Source: Rivularia sp034931125
Lineage (GTDB): Bacteria; Cyanobacteriota; Cyanobacteriia; Cyanobacteriales; Nostocaceae
DNA: 64,000 nucleotides
Direction: 5' to 3'
NCBI RefSeq assembly: GCF_034931125.1
Contig: NZ_JAYGHM010000016.1
Span: 1-64,000 of the forward strand
The position numbers and the translations under genes were made by a program. The stretch's first letter is position 1, and every line of letters begins with the position of its first letter. The notes under the pieces were generated by a model. It ran no database searches. It worked only from the letters and a program-made list of their open reading frames with translations, and had not been told where the DNA came from. Of the stretch, positions 59,933-64,000 are shown one piece after another.

Positions 59933-61132
59933 ATGATACTAGACTTAAAAAGAAAAACTAAATTTGAACTTAAACCGATTCAGCAACGTGTTGAGGTGAC
60001 TTTTAATTATGCGGTTCACTTCACTAACGGTATTTTTGATTTAGATAATCCCCTGTTAGCTGAGGTGATTGCAAATGATGGGGAAGCTAAGCCAAAAAAG
60101 GTTGTAGCTGTTGTCGATGGTGGTTTGCTGGAATCTCGAAGCGGTTTGCTCGATCAATTTCGCGAATATTGCCGTTCCAATTCTGACATCCTCACTTTAT
60201 CTGCTGAACCTTTGGTGGTTCCTGGTGGTGAAGCAGCAAAAAATAACCCCCAACTGCTCGAAGATATTCATCAATTAGTTGACGATGCGGGTATCTGTCG
60301 TCACTCTTATTTAATTGCGATCGGTGGTGGTGCGGTTCTCGATTTAGTAGGATTTGCAGCGGCTACAGCCCATAGAGGAATTCGTATTATCCGTATTCCT
60401 ACTACCGTATTAGCGCAAAATGATTCTGCTGTGGGAGTGAAAAACGGGATCAACGCTTTTGGTAAAAAGAACTTTTTAGGCAGCTTTGCACCACCTTACG
60501 CTGTTTTGAATGATTTTGATTTTCTTGATAGCCTTGACGAACGAGATTGGCGATCGGGTATTGCTGAAGCAGTAAAAGTAGCTTTGATTCGAGATCGAGA
60601 ATTTTTCGAGTTTATCGCTGACAATGCTGCACTTTTAGCACGTCGCGACATGGAGGCAATGCAGCAGGTAATTTACCGATGTGCCAAGTTACATTTACAA
60701 CATATTGCCACAAGCGGCGATGCTTTTGAAATGGGTTCTTCTCGTCCTTTAGACTTCGGACATTGGGCGGCTCATAAACTCGAACAATTGACCAATTATC
60801 GCTTGCGTCATGGGGAAGCAGTGGCGATCGGGATTGCTTTAGATAGTACTTATTCTTATTTACAAGGAATGCTGCCCCATGCAGAATGGCAAAAAATACT
60901 TAATACTTTAAGAACATTAGGATTTGAACTATATATTCCCGAACTAACCGAAGAATCTCAGATAGAACATCCTAGATGTTTGTTCCGAGGCTTAAACGAA
61001 TTTCGCGAACACTTGGGTGGAGAATTGACTTTAACCCTTTTGCAAAGAATTGGACAAGAAATTGAGGTACATACCGTAAAAATTTCTTTATATCAACAAG
61101 CAATTTCATTGTTATCTGATGCGAAAATATAG
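59933..61132 (+). CDS. eboD: EboD, 3-dehydroquinate-synthase-like protein
   Basis: 399 residues, the dehydroquinate synthase fold: GGGLLES- and VVPGGEAAKN-type NAD loops, SYLIAIGGGAVLDLVGFAA at about 122-140, RIPTTVLAQNDSAVGVKNGIN with the metal Asp region, DWRSGIAEAVKVALIRD, and LDFGHWAAHKLEQ with two histidines, then LRHGEAVAIGI. Sugar-phosphate-cyclase relatives make cyclitols. EboD is not expected to be the housekeeping AroB: it has a longer N-terminus and diverged loops. It begins the second ebo block, after a three-gene insertion. Confidence 0.92.
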   Translation: MILDLKRKTKFELKPIQQRVEVTFNYAVHFTNGIFDLDNPLLAEVIANDGEAKPKKVVAVVDGGLLESRSGLLDQFREYCRSNSDILTLSAEPLVVPGGEAAKNNPQLLEDIHQLVDDAGICRHSYLIAIGGGAVLDLVGFAAATAHRGIRIIRIPTTVLAQNDSAVGVKNGINAFGKKNFLGSFAPPYAVLNDFDFLDSLDERDWRSGIAEAVKVALIRDREFFEFIADNAALLARRDMEAMQQVIYRCAKLHLQHIATSGDAFEMGSSRPLDFGHWAAHKLEQLTNYRLRHGEAVAIGIALDSTYSYLQGMLPHAEWQKILNTLRTLGFELYIPELTEESQIEHPRCLFRGLNEFREHLGGELTLTLLQRIGQEIEVHTVKISLYQQAISLLSDAKI

Positions 61133-61155
61133 CTAATTGCAAAACAGCTATAAAC

Positions 61156-62406
61156 ATGAAAATTTCTCAGAAAAACTTACACCTTACATACTGCACCAAT
61201 ATTCATCCCGGTGAGGATTGGAGTCAGGTTTTTGCTAATTTACAGCAATATATTCCATCTCTGAAAGCCAAACTATCACCGAATCAGCCTTTTGGGATTG
61301 GTTTGCGTTTAGCAGATGTTGCATCTAGAGAATTATTGCAAGGAGACACTTTAGACCAGTTTAAATATTGGTTAAATGAACATGACTTATACGTTTTTAC
61401 ACTGAATGGTTTTCCTTATGGGGGGTTCCATTTACAAGTAGTAAAAGACAAAGTTTATGCTCCAGACTGGTCGAAGCTTCTTCGTTTAGACTACACTTTG
61501 CGATTGACTCAAATTCTTGCGGAATTATTACCCGAAGATATTGAAGGTAGCATTTCCACAGTGCCATTATCTTATAAACCCTGGTTCAACGACAGGCGAT
61601 CGCAAACCGAAGTAACCAGTAGTGCCACGATTCATATAGCCCAAGTAGTAGCGCAGATGGTACGTATCCGCGCTGCAACAGACAAAGTGCTGCATTTGGA
61701 CTTGGAACCAGAACCGGATGGGTTAATTGAAAATGCTGCCGAAGTAGTAAAGTATTTTGAACAATACTTGTTACCTATGGGTGGTAAATATTTAGCGGAA
61801 AATCTCGGAATTCCCCAACCCGCAGCCGAGGTACTTTTACTCGATCACGTGCGAGTTTGTTATGATACCTGTCATTTTGCCGTCGAGTATGAAAATCCCG
61901 CGACCGTTTTTAAACAATTTAAAGACGCAGGAATTCAGATTGGAAAAATTCAAATTAGTGCAGCATTAAAAGCCGAGTTAACCCAAGATAGAAGCAAACG
62001 ACTTTTAGTTAAAGAACGATTACAACCTTTTGCCGAATCGACATATTTACATCAAGTAATTGCTCGTCATTCAAATGGAGAACTGCAACATTATCGAGAT
62101 TTAGCAACAGCCTTACCTTTTATTGAAGAAACCACAGCTTGCGAATGGCGGACTCATTTTCACGTACCGTTGTTTATCAACGATTATCAGGGATTGCAGT
62201 CAACTCAAGATGACATTCTTACCGTATTTGAATTATTACAAAATAACGAGATTTGCAATCACTTAGAGATAGAAACTTACACTTGGGAAGTACTACCTTC
62301 CAACATGAAAGTAGATATAGAAGCCTCAATTCAGCGCGAGTATGAATGGGTTTTATGGAAGTTGCAAGCAACCAATTCTCAGCAATTAATTAAAGTTAGC
62401 GTATAG
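61156..62406 (+). CDS. eboE: EboE, TIM-barrel metabolite traffic protein
   Basis: 416 residues, beginning MKISQKNLHLTYCTNIHPGEDW. The start His-Leu-Thr-Tyr-Cys-Thr-Asn pattern with FGIGLRLAD, then LNGFPYGGFH, HLDLEPEPDG, VRVCYDTCHFAVEYE and FHVPLF give an AP-endonuclease/xylose-isomerase-like barrel with clustered acidic and His residues at the expected metal positions. EboE is named for its role in moving the pathway intermediate; its reaction is unknown. It starts 23 bp after eboD and 31 bp before eboF, so the three are surely one operon. Confidence 0.9.
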   Translation: MKISQKNLHLTYCTNIHPGEDWSQVFANLQQYIPSLKAKLSPNQPFGIGLRLADVASRELLQGDTLDQFKYWLNEHDLYVFTLNGFPYGGFHLQVVKDKVYAPDWSKLLRLDYTLRLTQILAELLPEDIEGSISTVPLSYKPWFNDRRSQTEVTSSATIHIAQVVAQMVRIRAATDKVLHLDLEPEPDGLIENAAEVVKYFEQYLLPMGGKYLAENLGIPQPAAEVLLLDHVRVCYDTCHFAVEYENPATVFKQFKDAGIQIGKIQISAALKAELTQDRSKRLLVKERLQPFAESTYLHQVIARHSNGELQHYRDLATALPFIEETTACEWRTHFHVPLFINDYQGLQSTQDDILTVFELLQNNEICNHLEIETYTWEVLPSNMKVDIEASIQREYEWVLWKLQATNSQQLIKVSV

Positions 62407-62436
62407 AACGGTAATGGGTAATTGGTAATGAATATT

Positions 62437-63831
62437 ATGAATAAAACAGTTGTTATCAACGTAGTCGGATTAACTCCAAATTTATTAGGAAAGCATACAC
62501 CAAGGCTGTCGCGGTGGGCAGAACTTGGAAAAGTTGCAACAGTGGAACCTGTAGTACCGGCGGTTACTTGTTCGGTGCAGGCGACTTATCTAACTGGTAA
62601 AATGCCTAACGAACATGGCATTGTGGGGAATGGTTGGTATTTTAGAGATGAGTGTGAAACTAAATTTTGGAAACAGTCGAATAAGTTAGTTCAATCGCCC
62701 AAAATATGGGAAATGGCACGGGAATTTGATTCGTCTTTTACCTGCGCGAATATGTTCTGGTGGTATAATATGTACTCCTCAGTTAATTATGCGGTAACTC
62801 CTCGACCGATGTATCCTGCTGATGGTCGAAAAATTCCCGATATTTACACTCAACCAAGTACATTTCGCGAGCAATTACAAGCAGAGTTCGGTCAATTTCC
62901 TTTATTTAACTTTTGGGGCCCAACTGCATCGATCGCATCTACACAATGGATCGCAAATTCATCGAAATGGGTAGAGGAAAAATGCAGTCCTAATTTAACT
63001 TTAATTTATCTACCGCATCTAGATTACTGCTTGCAAAAGTTTGGTCCCGTCCAAGATAAAATAGCCAAAGAATTACAAGAAATAGATACAGTTTGCGGCG
63101 ATTTAATCGATTTTTACGAACAACGTGGTGCTTCTGTGATCGTGTTATCAGAATATGGAATTACATCGGTTTCTCAACCCATTCATATTAATAGAATATT
63201 ACGTGCAAAAGGTTTATTAGCTATCCGTGAAGAAGAAGGAAGAGAAATCCTCGATGCTGGTGCTAGTAAAGCCTTTGCAGTTGCAGATCATCAAATTGCC
63301 CATGTTTACGTTAATGATGCAGACTATATTCCTCAAGTCAAAAGCTTGTTAGCAGAAGCAGAAGGAATCGACTATATTTTAGATGATACGAGTAAACCAG
63401 ATTATCATTTAGACCATTCTCGCAGCGGTACCTTTATAGCAGTAGCCAAACCCGATGCATGGTTTACTTATTACTACTGGCTTGATGATAAACGCGCTCC
63501 CGACTTTGCCAGAACCGTAGATATTCATCGTAAACCAGGTTACGACCCTGTAGAATTATTTATTGACCCCCAGATTAAATTTCCTAAACTCAAAGTAGGG
63601 TCAAAATTACTTAAGAAAAAGCTGGGTTTTCGCTATTTGATGGATGTGATTCCAATGGACGCTTCTTTAGTCAAAGGTTCTCACGGCTGCATTCCTCCCA
63701 CATCTGATATGGGACCTTTATTAATTAGCAAACAAACTGACTTGCTCAATTCCGAATCCATCAAAGCAACCGACGTTTGTGGATTAATTTTGCAGCATCT
63801 TACGAACAGCAAACAGTTAGCAGTTTTGTAA
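62437..63831 (+). CDS. eboF: EboF, alkaline-phosphatase-fold nucleotide pyrophosphatase-like protein
   Basis: About 464 residues from ATG 62437 (ATG 62428 and TTG 62422 are possible upstream starts; the family starts MNKTVVINVVGL). The NPP fold is visible: VVGLTPNLLGKHTPRLSRW, the nucleophile Thr region VVPAVTCSVQATYLTG, MPNEHGIVGNGWYF, LIYLPHLDYCLQKFG with metal-side residues, VLSEYGITSV in place of the usual D-H-G metal triad, and VKGSHGCIPP. It ends the ebo block. Changes at the metal positions make a purely standard phosphodiesterase activity uncertain. Confidence 0.9.
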   Translation: MNKTVVINVVGLTPNLLGKHTPRLSRWAELGKVATVEPVVPAVTCSVQATYLTGKMPNEHGIVGNGWYFRDECETKFWKQSNKLVQSPKIWEMAREFDSSFTCANMFWWYNMYSSVNYAVTPRPMYPADGRKIPDIYTQPSTFREQLQAEFGQFPLFNFWGPTASIASTQWIANSSKWVEEKCSPNLTLIYLPHLDYCLQKFGPVQDKIAKELQEIDTVCGDLIDFYEQRGASVIVLSEYGITSVSQPIHINRILRAKGLLAIREEEGREILDAGASKAFAVADHQIAHVYVNDADYIPQVKSLLAEAEGIDYILDDTSKPDYHLDHSRSGTFIAVAKPDAWFTYYYWLDDKRAPDFARTVDIHRKPGYDPVELFIDPQIKFPKLKVGSKLLKKKLGFRYLMDVIPMDASLVKGSHGCIPPTSDMGPLLISKQTDLLNSESIKATDVCGLILQHLTNSKQLAVL

Positions 63832-63909
63832 GGGAGGCAAAACGCGGTGAAGCAGCGAGCAGAAGGGGGGTCTCCCCCATGAGCGACTGCTGAACCCGGA
63901 GGGTGTAGA
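63832..63909. repeat. Hairpin repeat at the window's right end
   Basis: Short hairpin-rich sequence (ggggggtctccccca; gcagcgagc ... gcgactgctgaacccggagg) continuing to the gap. The ending gaacccggagg matches the end of the 9590-9770 element. Confidence 0.5.
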
Positions 63910-64000
63910 NNNNNNNNNNNNNNNNNNNNNNNNNNNNNNNNNNNNNNNNNNNNNNNNNNNNNNNNNNNNNNNNNNNNNNNNNNNNNNNNNNNNNNNNNNN
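63910..64000. other. Assembly gap to the end of the window (91 N)
   Basis: All N to the last base. Downstream genes of the scytonemin locus, such as the trp and aro genes known elsewhere, cannot be judged here. Confidence 0.95.

Noticed and set aside
59933..61132. Housekeeping aroB (3-dehydroquinate synthase)
   Set aside because: Operon position directly before eboE and eboF and the extra N-terminal part favour EboD.

Overview
The window is chromosomal DNA from a filamentous, most likely heterocystous cyanobacterium (Nostocales type). The grounds are the many GCGATCGC (HIP1) octamers, three photosystem II small-subunit genes (psbN, psbH, psbI), cyanoglobin, DUF1816 and DUF3769 proteins, heptamer and octamer tandem repeats between genes, and a scytonemin sunscreen cluster. 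I cannot fix the genus. Five N runs are present (11820-11844, 15357-15381, 32135-32283, 47323-47484, 63910-64000). The first four lie inside tandem repeats and are probably repeat-collapse gaps.

Left part (1-13.4 kb): a Panacea-antitoxin/RelE-like toxin pair, cyanoglobin glbN, a DUF4870 membrane protein, an IS4 transposase remnant, a sugar-kinase-like APH-fold protein, a DOMON-like protein, an exported M48 metallopeptidase, trmO, an AGE-family sugar epimerase, two small exported proteins, and an unknown 647-aa protein carrying at least ten copies of an 8-residue repeat.

Middle (13.6-37 kb): a GH38 alpha-mannosidase gene interrupted by an 8-bp minisatellite that puts its two halves in different frames; psbN/psbH, tatA and pth; a decayed segment with duplicated fragments; a CsgG-like protein; the succinate-semialdehyde dehydrogenase/2-oxoglutarate decarboxylase pair that closes the cyanobacterial TCA cycle; a TPR protein; an LMW phosphatase-like protein; two Crp-type regulators; DUF1816; a hybrid histidine kinase; a DUF3769 (LptD-like) outer-membrane protein; psbI; and two tandem hexapeptide acyltransferases.

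Right part (38.5-63.8 kb): the scytonemin locus. A histidine kinase and an AraC-type response regulator are divergent from scyA across 1.4 kb of non-coding DNA. Then follow scyA, scyB, scyC, scyD, scyE and two tandem scyF-like NHL genes, eboA-eboB-eboC, a WcaI-like glycosyltransferase, tyrA, a dsbA-like gene, and eboD-eboE-eboF. The expected logic is that TyrA supplies p-hydroxyphenylpyruvate, ScyB makes indole-3-pyruvate from tryptophan, ScyA couples the two, ScyC cyclises the product, the Ebo proteins are needed for export of the monomer, and the exported Scy proteins plus perhaps the DsbA-like protein act late. Unusual points are the scyF duplication, the predicted cytosolic ScyD beside exported ScyE/ScyF, and the glycosyltransferase-tyrA-dsbA block that splits the ebo genes.

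Several families of palindromic or MITE-like elements and 7- to 8-bp minisatellites run through the window. Two have entered reading frames. The octamer in the mannosidase gene could act as a phase-variable switch and is the least conventional signal here.
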